Positions 23,519 through 36,328 of a stretch of DNA of 64,000 nucleotides are shown here, piece after piece. Position 1 is the first letter of the stretch. The number at the start of each line of letters is the position of its first letter. The DNA is from Bemisia tabaci (taxonomy: Eukaryota > Arthropoda > Insecta > Hemiptera > Aleyrodidae). A model generated the notes under the pieces. That model was not told the origin of the DNA and did not search any database. It worked only from the letters and a program-made list of their open reading frames with translations. The position numbers were made by a program, and so were the translations under genes. The stretch lies in assembly GCF_918797505.1 (NCBI RefSeq), contig NC_092795.1, forward strand, positions 20,695,131-20,759,130, read 5' to 3'.

Positions 23519-24736
23519 CTGAACGGATGCAACCGTAATTAGCTTAACTAAGTTAAAACATTCGGCAAAAAAAGAAAGAATTATAATGGACCATGATACT
23601 GGCACCTAGCGTTTCAATTCTACACATTAGCGGGTGGGAATGAAATTGTTTCCGACAACAACAAAATATTAGTTGAATTCTGAGAGATCAATTTGACCAC
23701 GCCATTGAGGCAGTCAGTCAGGATTAATAAGCTGATTTCCAAAAGTGATGAGAAAATTAATGAGGTTAGTAACAATGGATTTACAAATTGAAGGCAAAAA
23801 TTATTTGAAATTATCTTGTATTTTTCATAAATATATATTAATTGAATATATTTTCACTGTAATAAAATCATATACATACAATAATGTACACAAAATATTC
23901 ACATACCTAAAACTAGCTAGTCATGGTGGCAACATGTATAAAACGTCACTGGGTATTTATTCACGAAAATTTTAGAAAACTGCTAAGTGTCTCAGAATGA
24001 TGAGCGAAGAACTTAAGCAGCCTTAAGGCTATGATTCGCATTTGAAGAACTTGGTAAGGATTCTGACCATTGAAAAATCAGAGCACTGCAGAATGAGCTG
24101 CAATTATATGCGATCATTGAATGGTTCATTGCTATTATGTATGTCTAAAATTTGAGTGAAATATTGAGTGAATGTGTGAACTTATTTATTGAAAAAAAGG
24201 GGGGAAAGTTTTGTTCCTCGTTACCGGTAAATTGATCAAATGAAACACTGCGGTATAGATGGCCGAAGTGCGAATTTACGTATTACATTACAGTATTTCA
24301 AAATTCCCGTTACTATTTTATTTTTTCGAAAATAAACGAGCCAACTTCATTTCTTGAAAGTTAGGTAGAATGCTCTGCTGACAGAAAAAAAATCGGGTAA
24401 GTTTTCAAGAAATTACGTCTTCTTATTTTGTAGTAAGTAGTAGGAAGTTTTGTAGTGTTTTGCAGTAGTTTTATTAAGTAATTACGTATGGAAGGCAGTA
24501 TAATGCAAACGTAGATACGTGGTTCTGCACTTTGGACATCGATAAATTTACTTAGGCGGTATAAAATCACCATGCTGACTAGCTGACACTCCCTATATAC
24601 TTGCAATTGTCGATAAAATAATGGGTGAGTTTTAAAATTATAGCCATAAATAATAGTAATAAATTAGTAAGGAGGGATATGGTAACGTATTTTGCTGCTA
24701 TAGTGTAAATTGAAATCCTTTCTACTCAGTATTTGA
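23519..24736. other. Intergenic region downstream of the CSP gene
   Basis: AT-rich, with no credible exon. I did not find a canonical AATAAA on the minus strand within 100 bases of the CSP stop codon, so the poly(A) site is unresolved. Confidence 0.45.
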
Positions 24737-26168
24737 TCAACGAGATCCAAGGAGCGCCTTCTCGATTCCATCCTTGAACTTGTTCTCTGGGTCGTACTTC
24801 TTGATGATTCTGGCAGAGTTTGCAGGGTACTTGTCCAAGTAGAATGTTATTACTCTTCGGGCAATCTGCTTCTGTTTGTCCGTGCATTTGGCGCAAGAGG
24901 TGTTCAATGCATCTGGTACCAAACCTACAACGAGAAAAAATTTAATCTAGAGTCTTCAATTCATCCCCGGGTGACAAATAGTACTGTGATGATAGTCAGC
25001 TTTTAGAAAGCACTGACTCACAGATATAGCAGCATAAAAATAAATTTAGCGCTAAATAAACGAATCAAATTAAATTCAACCAGAAAAATCCATTGACGGA
25101 TCCAGCAATTTGGCAAAACCGAATTTCCTCCATTTAAACCTATGGAAATGTATCGATTCGTGGCGGGACCAGGTGCTCCGTGAGAATCGATTGTTTAGCA
25201 TAAGTTTAAATGGAGGAGATCCGGTGTTGCCAAATCGCTGGATCCGACTCTGGAAAAATCACCGACTAGGAATCCCGATCGTGTTCGAGAAAGCATCGCA
25301 TGGAGAAGAACCCAGAATATTTGAAGATAGCAACATTTTCGATGTTTGGATCATGCAAATATTCATAAACAGCATATAAAGGACACTATTTTATTTGTAC
25401 ATTGCAATTTAATCGTAATTTGCAATTTCCGGATTTCCGGATTTCTAAAAATTAAGAGAAGAATAAATGAAAATTTCATAGTCAAGTTTTTATTCAATGT
25501 TTTTATGACTGCGTTTTAGCAAAGGTTCCTAAGATTTTTCACACATATTACTGCAATTACTCTGAGTTCTCAAAGGCTGCTAGTGGAGCTTCCTTATGAT
25601 TTATCTGAAATTATTAAATTACCAATGGATATGAAGTAAAATTATTGTGAAGAGTTCAAATTCGGGGCTTCGACGACAAGGCGCCTAGGTGCAGTGTTTG
25701 AGAAGATTGAGATATTCATGAACTCAACTAAAACTAGTTAGAAAGCATATTCTGTGAAAATTCACAACTAAATTCAACTTTAAAACATCAAAAAGTGAGT
25801 CTAAACTCTCTCTCCGCCATAAGGTTCCGAGTAATTTTGAAACTTTTAACAAAAAGCATTTCGTGGAATAGCAAAAACTGCACTTCAAAGATTTCCAAAA
25901 GTTGCTGAAAAATATCGAACCCTGAGAGACGTTCCCCCATTAACGGAATTAAGAACGCAAGCGTGAACTCACTCTTTAGTGTCCGTCCCTCCAGGGTACA
26001 GGGTCCTTCGTCCATAAGGCACTTGAAGTAGTTATCCAGGAGCTTTTCATTGTTTAAGATGCTCTCGATATCGATGTTGTCAAATTGGGAGGTGTAAAAT
26101 TCAGCTGGCGCCGACAGCACTGCGGCGAAAAGGCAGCAGACCAAAACGACCACGGACAGAAAATTCAT
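24737..26168 (-). CDS. Chemosensory protein (CSP / OS-D family), two exons
   Basis: Exon 1 is 26168-25973 and exon 2 is 24924-24737 (196 + 188 nt), giving 127 residues. CSPs are small secreted helical carriers of hydrophobic ligands in insect sensory and other fluids. The ATG opens a signal peptide (residues 1-20, ending VLSA). The mature chain has the four family cysteines at C50, C57, C76 and C79, spaced C-x6-C-x18-C-x2-C exactly as in CSPs. The usual motifs are present: YFKCLMDEGPCTLEGRTLK, then LNTSCAKCTDKQK and a basic C-terminal helix (KYDPENKFKDGIEKAL). The intron splits a codon after TLK with a GTGAGT donor and TTGTAG acceptor. Its phase-1 position next to the second cysteine is typical of insect CSPs. 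Length and motif order look intact, so the gene is probably functional. The intron has received at least two MITE-like insertions (25084-25260 and 25662-25895). Confidence 0.95.
25084..25260. mobile_element. Hairpin MITE in the CSP intron
   Basis: About 177 bases whose arms pair over roughly 55 bases. GGATCCAGCAATTTGGCAA with downstream TCCTCCATTTAAAC is mirrored by GTTTAAATGGAGGA and TTGCCAAATCGCTGGATCC. The arms differ at several positions. There is no ORF of interest. Confidence 0.75.
25662..25895. mobile_element. MITE family M, copy 2, in the CSP intron (decayed)
   Basis: Aligns along its length with 12682-12926. Shared stretches include GGGGCTT(C/G)GA(C/G)GACAAGG, GCATATTCTGT(G/A)AAAATTC and GGAATAGCAAAAA(C)TGCACTT-like sequence. 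Its right terminus has degenerated, so it is older than copy 1. It lies about 80 bases from the 5' splice site of the CSP intron. Confidence 0.65.
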
Positions 26169-26225
26169 GATGGAACTCGAACAACACCGGGTAAGATACA
26201 CAGATTTGGAGGGTGATTGCAGAAC

Positions 26226-26259
26226 TGATGGTTTGGATGATGGACTGACTGCTTTTATA
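26226..26259 (-). promoter_or_regulatory. CSP core promoter: TATA box and initiator
   Basis: On the minus strand GTATAAAAGC puts a TATA box at 26259-26253. An arthropod initiator (CATCAGTT) lies about 33 bases downstream with A+1 near 26226. This predicts a 5' UTR of about 58 bases before the CSP ATG at 26168. An earlier TCAGTC at about 26248 is too close to the TATA box to be the start. Confidence 0.7.
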
Positions 26260-26269
26260 CGGATTCGAT

Positions 26270-28926
26270 GGTGTGCAAGATTTGTGCTAATTGCATCGCG
26301 TTGGGGGAAAAAAAGATCAACGATGAGAAAGATGTCTATCGAACACGAAAAGGTCATTCGAAGTGATTGTGGTCTCATGGCTATTCGTAAAAATTTGAAC
26401 TCGGCAGTGTAAGGATTAATTGATTCGGGTATAGAATACCTAAATTATGCCAATGGATGGAGCGAATTTGTTCCGGAACGGTAGGGAAGGAATCACGCGG
26501 ATTTCGTTCTCGAGTGTAAATTTTTACATCGTCTTTAGTGGTGCATGGAAGCAGCGTCTGTTTTGACGGTATTCTTTTGGTAATAATTAGTTTTTTTATC
26601 ACTTTTTCCTCTTTCCCTCTTCTTTCAAACCTTCTTTTTCATTTTGGTACAAAATTAAAACTGTAACACCTTTTCTTGAAAGTTTAAAATTCGTAAGATT
26701 TCCGAGTAAAATGTGATCGCTCAACGATACTTAGAATCGGATGGTCATAAAATTGGTGCACTAATAAAAGACACACTGACTCTTCTTACACATTCTCTTT
26801 TCCATTAGCGGGGCACCAGAGCAGCATGTCCGTGAGTGAAGAGAACAAAATCGTTCCTTCAATTCGGAGCATAGGCAAAATGGGCAAGCATTGAGTGTGA
26901 ATAGTTGCATTTCAGCGCGGTTGCCCTTGTCGTCAACGCCCGTGTTTCTGTCGCCTGAAGTGTAGGCAATAGACCTTTATAAAATCATGAACTTTTACTA
27001 TGCCGATTCCGATTTAGGCGGCTTAAACTTGCTGGATTTTTCCTGATATTTTTGTCATATTCTTTCGTTTAATATATTCGTAATATTTTGGTGTTGGAAA
27101 TTTAATTTTATGCCTTTAAAGGGCAGATTAGTTGAACAGGTAAATCAAGATTGGCTTGCGAATGAACCATAAAATTTTTTGACTCGGATCGTTTCCATGA
27201 TAAGTACGAGGCCAAATTAAGCTCAGACTGGAGTCATTTCTTCCAAGTTAGATCAGCTTAATTTTGAACCAATAATCCAATTTTTGTATTTAATCTAATT
27301 GTAGGTAGTTGCTCCTTAATTCAAAATCGAAAATATAACAAACTATTCACTGTATCTCGAACTTCTCAGAATATTACATAAATTATATAGAATTTATTCG
27401 CAAGCTTATGAAACTTATACACAGCTTCCTTTTTTTTAAAAAAAAGAATAAATACCGGTGAAAACTTCCCATTAGCAAATCAATCTTTAAAAATGTTGGA
27501 AATGATGCGAATATTATCAGTGAGCGGACTATGAAACAAATGAGAATGTATGATGATATGCGCATCAAAACTGACAATTTTAAGACCGAGCCCATGCACC
27601 AAATGCGTCCCTTACCTAAAGTTAATTTCAGTTTCCAGCACAAAAATAAATATCACACAGCGGTAGTGATCCTACATTTTTTTCATGAGTGAAGAGGATC
27701 TTTTCCCGTAAAGAATCATCATGATATAATAAAAAACGTGTTATTTGATACTTAAGGCTCATTTCTTCTACTTTCTCGCCCACTTATTGGAGCAAAGACA
27801 TCTAGTTGCCGCGGGCATGAGTGGGGTTGAGAAAACCGGAGATGAAATTTTGTGACTGTTCCTCATTTCGGCGAAGGGCGGGCAGAGGTTTAACACTCAA
27901 TACCTGTCTGACAACCTGCAACTTTCCTCAACCTCCCCCCCCCCCCCTCCACCTACAAGGCCTCGGGGTGTTGAACGCACTCGCATGCTACTGCGTTCCT
28001 GCGAAGGAAAAACTTAATTAAAGGGGCGGAAATGGAAAGGTGCGAACGGGAATGGAAGGGGGGTCGCACTCAACAATAGATGTCTCGATTCCTGTCAACG
28101 CAACGCTGGGGAACTCACGGTCTAAATTGATTCCCTTACCGCGATTTTCAAGCTTGAATCAACGTAATAATGTGTATTTTTTCATTTGGAAGAATTTGTC
28201 AGGAAGTGAGACGAAAGAAAGAAGAGAATTTTCTGACGAAAAAAACCTGAGAGAAGAAAAAGGAGCTTTATATTCATTTCGTCATCTCGATTTCCTGCTG
28301 GCCTAAGAACATGTTTTCAATGACAACATCACCGGTAAGTATTCTTCGAGCTATCGTTTTGGTTGATTTGTTCAGTTCCGAGAGGGGACGACATACAGAA
28401 AATACACACCAAATCGAACCAAAGAAGTATTTTAAATGAGTTGAAAATATTTTGGGTGAATATTAGTTTCGACGTTCAAATTGACGTACAAAAATGAGCC
28501 AACGTAAAATTATTGAATTCACGCCTATCACGCTTATTGTGGATGAGTTCCATTATTCTGATTTGCTTTAAAAAACACTTTGTGCTACGCAAGGCCGGAT
28601 TTATGATTTTTGGACCCATGGGCTAAGGTTTAGGCCCCCTTAATTATCAAACCCGGTGATAGAGGGTTCAGTAGCAAACATACTCAGTCCGAAGGGCCTT
28701 CCCCGAAAAATTATTTGAAATGTGGACCCCTCTTGAACGCAATGTGAGACATATTTTGGCACACTGTGTGTAAAGGGAAGAAGAGGCGACTTAATTATGG
28801 GTGATTTATAGACTTAATTATAATCGAATAATAAAATATTATACGGTCGAAAAAAATCAAAAAGTTTAGGTTGAGAGGGCAGGGGGAAAAATTGAGCCCC
28901 CCCCCCCCCCCCCGCGGTGGCTGGCG
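26270..28926. other. No gene recognised upstream of CSP
   Basis: Intergenic. A consensus donor (ACCG|GTAAGTATTC) occurs on the plus strand at about 28333, after a short ATG frame starting near 28314 (eight codons). This could be a tiny first exon but has nothing else to support it. A C-run is at about 27936-27948 and a longer one at 28899-28913. Confidence 0.4.
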
Positions 28927-29828
28927 CAGGGCCGGATTTAGGGGGTGGCCACATGGGCCGCGGCCCATGGCGGCAAATCTAAGGGGCGGCAAAAATTTGC
29001 AATTTTTTAAAATGTAGTTATAAAAAAAAAATCGGATTTATAAAAACAAAATTACAAGCGAGAAAAGGCGACAAAATCTCTCATTTCCTGAGAGTATAGT
29101 AATTTCTAATTTTGTCGTCTCTTAGTGATACAAGAGACAGCACCTTCAATAAGTCGAGTTAAGAGAGAGACCAAACACGCAAGTTGGCCTGGAACGGTGC
29201 GACTTAGAGAGAAATGATAACGAGGACTTGAGATGAAAAGAAAAAGCCCTCGGCGCGGCGGTAATCGGCATGTAACACATATTAGCGCCTACAAGACTGC
29301 ACGAATCCTTCACGCATTGCATCAAACACAGTGCGGTCATTGCGGTCAGCGTGAGACGCATAGCCCCTACAAGACTGCGTGAATACTTCACGCGTTGCGT
29401 CCAACACAGTGCGTTCAGCAGCGGTCGGCGTGAAACGCATAGCGCCTACAAGACTGTCGGAATACTTCACGCATTGCGCCAAACACGGTGCGGTCTACGC
29501 GACGCGGCGGCGGAAGTTAAAATCATTGATCCACATTTATGTTCCTTCTTTCATAATTTTTTCGTTCATTTCTTATGAATGGAAGGCCTTGTCCACCTAG
29601 AGACAGGTTTACGAAACTTAACTTTCGCGCAAAGTTCCGTGAACTTTTGCAAGAAGTGTTGACAGGGCTTTCCCAAAAAATGTGTTCAACGCGAGTAAAT
29701 GCGTCTTATACACCTCTCCCCCGCTGACACGTTCATATGATGGTTTTTATTGATGTTTCAAAACGAATGAGAAGGGGGCGGCAAAATACAGGCGGCCCAT
29801 GGGTGGCAAGTAGGTGAATCCGGCCATG
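28927..29828. mobile_element. Non-autonomous hAT-like element, copy 2
   Basis: Collinear with 18110-18961 from the CAGGGCCGGATTTAGGGG left end to GAATCCGGCCATG at the right. The internal tandem units begin at 29284 and differ in length from copy 1. It has a few dozen extra bases near 29700-29730. I see no matching 8-bp flank: the left neighbour is a C-run junction, so the original site is disturbed. Confidence 0.85.
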
Positions 29829-30202
29829 TCAGCCACCCAGTTCTCCCATATAGTAAGTTCGGTCCTGTAGCTACGCCAAGGCCGCATCATACTACAATTT
29901 TTGCTGCACTCACTTTTTAAAAATTGCTCAATGCGACAAAACTATGTTCAGGGAAGTCAGCTCAGTGACGTTCAGCTTCAAAGGCAACTTTGTTTTAATT
30001 CAATAAAATTTTGAGTTGATCCATGCAGCTGACATCTGACTGAAATAATTCAAAAAGATAGACTTAACTCGGTCTTGATCCCTAACAATTTGAAAGCCTG
30101 GAGCATGGTTGTGCACTAACCCTGACCCGATACTCATTAAAAGTTGCAGAACCCTTCCATGGATGAAAAATCTCAAATGACTTTTTCTGAAAAAAAAAAA
30201 AA

Positions 30203-30252
<50 letters not shown>

Positions 30253-31631
30253 TGTTTTACGAGTTCCTACTGGTCCTATTGCATGTGTCATGAGTATACC
30301 ATTTTTACAAATCTTTAAACATCAATATTTTTTCAAGATTAGATAGGAAAAGGGTCTCAACGGCCATTCCGGAACCGCTCGCGGTTCTGCCTGAAATACT
30401 CTCTCGAGGGGGCACACAACATCGTGGAAAAATGATTGGAGTCTAACACAGGTGCCCAAAGACACTCGTAATTACCCGGTGGCTTTAGGGCTAACTACAA
30501 ATGCTCAGCCTGAAAAATGCTCGCTATGTCATCTTCATTAATTATCGTTTCATTTGTCGCCGCATCCCTATTTTCCCCTCGCCCTCCCCCCTCGCTTTCT
30601 CCCTTTCGTTCTCGGACCCCTCCCCTCATTCTATCTGGTGCTTTAATGATAAGGTTTAAAGGCGACTCCGTCTTCCGTATTTTCCCAATCTTGACGGGCA
30701 ACCTGAGCCTGAGGCTGCAGTTTCATTAAACTTCCAACGTGTCCTTTTTCAGGAGTTACTAAAGTTTTTGAACCATCAGTCTTAAAGTAAAAGACTGATT
30801 CCGAGAAAACCCCCGAATTAATTATGGACTTTGACGGGGTAGTACCGATGGCGTTCATATAATACTAGAGAGTAGACTTTCCGCTCTCTGAGTCTGAACT
30901 TCGGCAAACAGGAATAAACGGGTAAAATGAGAACAGGGATGGGAATATTAGGTTAAGATTTGAAAACCTTGCAGTTGCTTGTGTGGCACAAACATTATGT
31001 GGAAAAATATCAAGAGGAAAGGAAGGCTCTCATTTGTGGTGGAATTAAGAAAAGAGAGAGACGAAAAAAATTATAAGTGTGACTCCGTGGATGTGTCTCC
31101 GAACATACATCACGAATATTAAGCATTGTTAACACGATTAGTGTAAGTCCTAAATTGTAATAATGTCGCCAAAATTTTTCAAAAATTCCAATTTAAAATA
31201 TATAAAGAGGAAGAAAGTTTCCACCTTTTTTCAACGTTCCAGCCTTATAGTGCGGTTCAGCGTCACTGTATAAAAGGAGCGAGCCTATTGAAAATATCCG
31301 CAAAAACAGTTCTTCCTCGTGAAACATCGCTCGAATATAAACGTCACGATCAAACCACAAATGACGTCATCTTAATTTTGCGGGAAATTTTCCTTTTTTT
31401 TCCTCTTTCTTCCTAAAAATTTCTAATAAGACACCAAGCCTTTGATACAAATGAGTCATCCCAAAGCACTACACGTTCTACAGGTAAAGCACTTTGCATG
31501 TGCTTATTATGCCTTAACCCCTCGTAACGCCTCTATTATGGAAACATTTCTGCTCGAACCTACCATCCCTCTCCCAGATGTAATACATAGAAAAAAAGTA
31601 TGGGCAGTATAAATGCAGTATTATGGTAATG
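29829..31631. other. No gene recognised; microsatellite inside
   Basis: Contains an A-run, (AAT)n, A-run block at 30190-30252. A 71-codon minus-strand frame with a true ATG at 30858 has fairly even composition, but no splice sites or homology that I can see. A facing pyrimidine-rich frame at 30517-30729 is low complexity. Confidence 0.4.
30190..30252. repeat. (AAT)n microsatellite between A runs
   Basis: About 13 AAT units flanked by 14 and 11 consecutive A residues. The arrangement suits a microsatellite that grew from a retroposon tail, but no body is visible next to it. Confidence 0.9.
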
Positions 31632-31851
31632 CACAGGGTGGGTGATCCCAAAGTCCCGCACCCTGCAACCCCTAATTTTCTCGCCCCTTTCCATAGTGGT
31701 CCCTTTAAAATTTTGAGTTTTTTTTATTAATGTTATTTCCTTTGACCTAGGAGTACGGTTCTCAAAAAGTTTCAAGTCTTTATCTCAATTTACTCCAAAG
31801 TTACAGGGGGGTGCCTGATGCTGGTTGTGCGAGACGTTTGGATCACCCTGT
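31632..31851. mobile_element. MITE with CAGGGTG ends
   Basis: The left end CACAGGGTGGGTGATCCCAA pairs with the right end, whose complement reads TACAGGGTGATCCAAACG, and both are followed by GTC(C/T)CGCAC-like sequence. It is about 220 bases with no ORF. TACAGGGTG-type ends are common among insect DNA elements. Confidence 0.7.
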
Positions 31852-34800
31852 ATATTACGAGTCTACCAGATTTTGGACTCAGGGAAACCATGAAGTGAAG
31901 ATAATTTAAGTCCAATACCATACTGTGATAGTTATAATGGTAAAAACTACTAGGACTAAAATTATCTTTTCAACCCTAAATTTCTCCTGGGTGCGTTCAC
32001 CAGAATTGGATTCTCTGTGTATTGTGTACTCGCGTGACCCCTTAGATTTGGCCTTGGAAACATTTGGCAACTTAGAAAGAGTTAAGTTGGTGAATCCTCA
32101 AATAATGAACTGGAGCGGGGATCAAGTTTCAAGTGATCCTGGGAGAACACCACCACTCCGCGGTGTAATTGAAGGCGTCAAAATGTCCGATCTACCGGGC
32201 AGAGGAACCGGGGACAGCTCTATTAAGAGCGAGGCGTCTCGTCGGCATCCCGTCTTTTCGCGCCCTGTGGAACACGTCCTTAGAAGCGGGGATCAGGGAG
32301 GGAGGCCCTCCAACTGACAGTGATCCTCCAGGAGGCGGGAGCCGAGGCCCACATTCGCTTTCTCATCCCGAATAAATTGACAACGAGGACTCAAATAATG
32401 GGACGGCTCCCTCAAAACAGAGCCGGGCCCCGAGTTGGCACGGGAAGGTGTTTGTCCATAAACAATCCGCATTTATCTATGGTGAGCAGTTCTACCACCA
32501 GCGCGGGGCACAGTTCCGAGGGGGACCCGCTCTGCCTGCGTTGACAAGTTGCCACCCTTGGAAAAATTGTGCTTTAATGACCCTTCCTGCTGTCTTATCG
32601 AAAAAAGCAGATGTAAACCAAATCCCCGATTTCCGTTTCCTTCTAACTTAACTTATGTCTTACTAAACAAAATTATGAAATAAATAAAACAAATAAAAAA
32701 ATATGAAAATCATGTTAAAGTTTTTTTCTTTTTTCTTGTTTTTTTTTAAAAAAATAGACTTTTCTTTTTTTTTTTAAAAAAAATAGACTTTTCTTTTTTC
32801 TTTTTTTTTAAAAAAAAGAAAGACTTAACATTTTTCCATTTTTTTTTATTTTTACTGTGCTTCAGATCAAGCAAGGATCATGAAATGTTGGGGCATGATC
32901 CATAAATACTTTTGACTTGCGCTTCCTCTACTTTCGGCTGTCCTCCCTAGTCATTGTCATGAAAGAATTCAAAACCAAAGATGAAGTTGAAGCAAAAAGT
33001 ATTTCAGTTTGCAACATCACAAGTTAACAATGATTTTCAACCTCTTTAATCTGCCGATTATTTTTATTTTGCTGGATTCCATGCGGCTTTCTTTCACCTC
33101 TCAACATTTCTCTCATAATTTCATGTATAATAGAGCCGGGTAATATTTTCTTTAAAAAATTTAGTAAATCTTAAGAAATATTGAAACACCTGTGATCAAA
33201 CACGAGTATATTCTAGAGTCAACATCGGTATGATTATCTCTAGGTGATTAACGTTTTGTCCTTGTTGATGTTGTTGTTGATTTCTTTTTACTTTAAATTA
33301 TTTCCAATTTTTCTATACCGTTTGGCAATGGCAAAGCGTAGTGTCAGACGCAACGCAACGGGAAGCACGGCATGGCGCGTCGCCACCGCTCAGCATTCTA
33401 TTAGTCCCCTCGAATTGAAAAACTCAGTGCTGGTACTGGAGAAATGCAAAACAAATAAAGCCTAATACTGACAGTTTAAATAAGTTGTTTTTAATATCCC
33501 CCACCCCCTTCCTACCGAGCGCCAGGCCGCGTGCAGCACTGCCTTGCCGAAGCGCGCAACTCCAACAACAACCCAACCTCCATACGCGGTTTATGCCCAG
33601 CGTAGCAAAGTATACTCTGGGTGCTTATCAACCCTCCCGGCTTGCAGGTCTCTACGCGGATGGGTCCGCGGTAGCGAGAGGGGTGCGGGGCAGTAGGGGG
33701 GGGGGGAGCGAGGTCCGGCATTATCAATCAATCCACTTGAGCAGGCGTTTCACCTCTAGTGCACTAGAAGGTCCCCTTAAAATCTTCAATTCTTGTTCAA
33801 TTCAATTCCGGCTCCCCCTGGTCGGGGCGCGAGATCTGCGCCCATCACCTATCTCAAGTGCCTATTCACTTATGAGATTTTTCCAGCAATTTCAAGCCCT
33901 GTTGGATTTGACCCCTCTCCCTTGAATTATACATTGAATGTTTGCTCGAGTAGAGTAAAAATCGTGTTTACTTCAACCTCATTTTCGACAAAATGTGACC
34001 TTCCGCGGAATGACGACCTCATGCAGAGCTGGAAATCGCAAGATCGATTCGATCAAAGCCGGGACGCCTTCATTTTTGTGTATATGCAACACAGGCAGCC
34101 GTAGAGTTAGAATAGTTGCATCATCAAGGCGTTGCTGTCAGTCACGTCGCGCCTCGTAGTTTCGTGTTCACTGGCGAAAACAGAGAGCGTCACCCGACAC
34201 TTAGCCGTGTTCTATTGCTTCATATTCTTTTCTTCTTTTCCTTATTTTTCTTATTTTTTTAGATAATTTTTCTCATTTACTTTTATTTCCTCTTGTTTGT
34301 ATTTTTCTTGCTCATCTCCTACGTTTTCTTCTTAGTATTTTCTCTTTTTCCTTCTCCTACCACTCTTTTCACACTCTCAGTTCGTGAGTAAGGATCTGGT
34401 TCAAAAATTTTAAGAGATAAAATTCCTGTTGTTCTCAGAGGAAAATTCACACGGATTTCTATCGAACATTACGTATCTTTATAATCTTTTCGTGGTAGAA
34501 AAATGAATGTATGAAAAGAAGAAAAAATGAACGAATAATTATTTCGTAAATAAAAAAAAACCTTAAATTTGGAACACGTGAGTAAATCTACACCTTCCTC
34601 AAATTACGAATATTTCATTTAACCAACTCCTTTGAAATGTTGTACTCTGCCTATGCGGTGCACTACTAATAATCACCTCTTGCTTTATAATCATTCTGTT
34701 GATTTTTATGAATGCTGCGCATGATGAATTTCAAAACGCCTGCCAACTCACTATGAACGGAGACCCTCAAAAAAGGGGAAATCATCCAGTGCTGCCATTT

Positions 34801-35191
34801 ATTCACAGAGAAAATCACCCTCTCCGTGAACATTCCTCTAACACTGCAATCATCCCCCAGGCTTCAGCTGCATACAACGCGCTATTGTAATTTCCTGAAG
34901 CATGGACAGTGGCTTAACCACAGACTCTCGTATCCTGAACTGAAGTGCCAAATTTTCTAGAAATCCTCCGACACTCTACACGTAGGCCTCAGAAAGGCGA
35001 GTTTTCTCGTCGGGTTGGCAACCCTGTCTCGAGACCGCCGTTAATCCTTTCCGTTCTCGCGCGTGTGAAGTTCCGCGTGTGAAAACTTCACCCTTGTCAT
35101 ATTTACGGCCGAAATCGTACATCATACATCGTTCTGCTTCACCCCGTCAAAAAGAGCAGCAACGACTAAATTCTTGACATTTTATTTTCTA
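31852..35191. other. No confirmed gene; T/A low-complexity tandem
   Basis: At 32717-32825 a block of about 30 bases (T run, A run, TAGACTTTTC) is repeated about three times. Two CpG-richer patches (32140-32560 and 33330-33740) have open frames but no splice-bounded or recognisable coding sequence. A G-run lies at about 33696-33706. Confidence 0.4.
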
Positions 35192-35507
35192 AATGGAGAA
35201 TTTGCATGCAAATTTTGTATCGCTTCATCTGAAAGAGCTTAAGAAGCTGATTACACATAATTTTCTTCTGATATGGGAAATAGTATAAAAATAGATTTAA
35301 AAGTGAGAAAAGGCACCGCCTAGTGCCGTCTTCTGGGGGCATTTCCCATTTAAATACATGTATTTTAGCCGATTAGATAATTTTTTTACATTTTTTCCAA
35401 TAATTGTTCAATTCATGAACCAAAGGTATCCTTGTGTTCAGTTCACTCAGTAGTTTTCAATTAAACACGAAATTCATCAAATTTCAGTTACCTGCAAATT
35501 CTCTATT
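35192..35507. mobile_element. MITE family Q, copy 1
   Basis: 316 bases with ends AATGGAGAATTTGCATG and, inverted, AATAGAGAATTTGCAGG. It shares GTGTTCAGTTCACTCAGTAG, AAACACGAA(A)TTTCATCAAATTTCAG and GGCATTTC(C/T)CATTTAAA with 53966-54295, which is in the opposite orientation. Confidence 0.8.
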
Positions 35508-36328
35508 CTACCGATATAAATCGAAGGAATTTGTAGAGCGCACTAAAATAATTAAGTACATCTTTTTTGCACCAAGTGGGAAGTGCAAGAGAACGGTAAA
35601 TGCTCAAAAATGTCCATTAATTCCAAGACAACAGTATGTTTATGTTTCTTAACTTCAGACCATAGCATATACGGTTGTCTTGTTCCGATTGGCATAATTT
35701 TCGCTGAGTTTCAACTCTCAGATTTGTTCATTATATTTAAGTCGTTATAAACACGCAAAATACTGAAGATGCTCCATACTGCTGTCTTGCACAGTTCAAT
35801 TAAAGTAAATTTAAGTTCAGCTAACTGGGTGGATTTAATCACTCCAATGACCGCAAAGTTCCTGACTTATGATTTTTGATAATTTAGGAATATCAGAGGA
35901 TTTGCTCGATTTTATTTTCAACTGAAGCACTCAAAAGGTTATTTTTATTTATTTTTTTATTTCAAACATAATTTTTACAGACATTGCTTTCTACAGTAAC
36001 ACACACACCCTCCCCCACATTCATTCGAATTAACCAAAAATCTGTAGCCACTCCTTGATACAACTATGACTACACGATAGCTGTCTATTTTGCATAACCA
36101 AAGCATTGAAGGCGTTTTGGATCTCGGCATGCATTTTCTCAGAACTTAATTTTTGTGCATACCGCTCTTCTCGATAACACTTCTTCTTCTCCTTCCACTA
36201 ACGATTAGGACTTAGCCCTGTTTGTCAAGGCCACCCAGTATCGAGCGGAATAAACTATTTAAATGTTAAAATCTAAAATTCACTAAAAATAAAGGACTCG
36301 TCAAATCTATTAAAACAGCATAAAATCT
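35508..36328. other. Probable LINE 3' UTR and intergenic DNA
   Basis: Bases from about 36190 to 36328 directly follow the LINE ORF tail on the minus strand and include CTTGACAAACAGGGCTAAG, likely its 3' UTR. Further left I see nothing. Confidence 0.35.

Noticed and set aside
30643..30858. 71-codon minus-strand frame with true ATG
   Set aside because: Composition is plausible, but there is no splice context, no signal peptide and no motif. One such frame is expected by chance in 64 kb.
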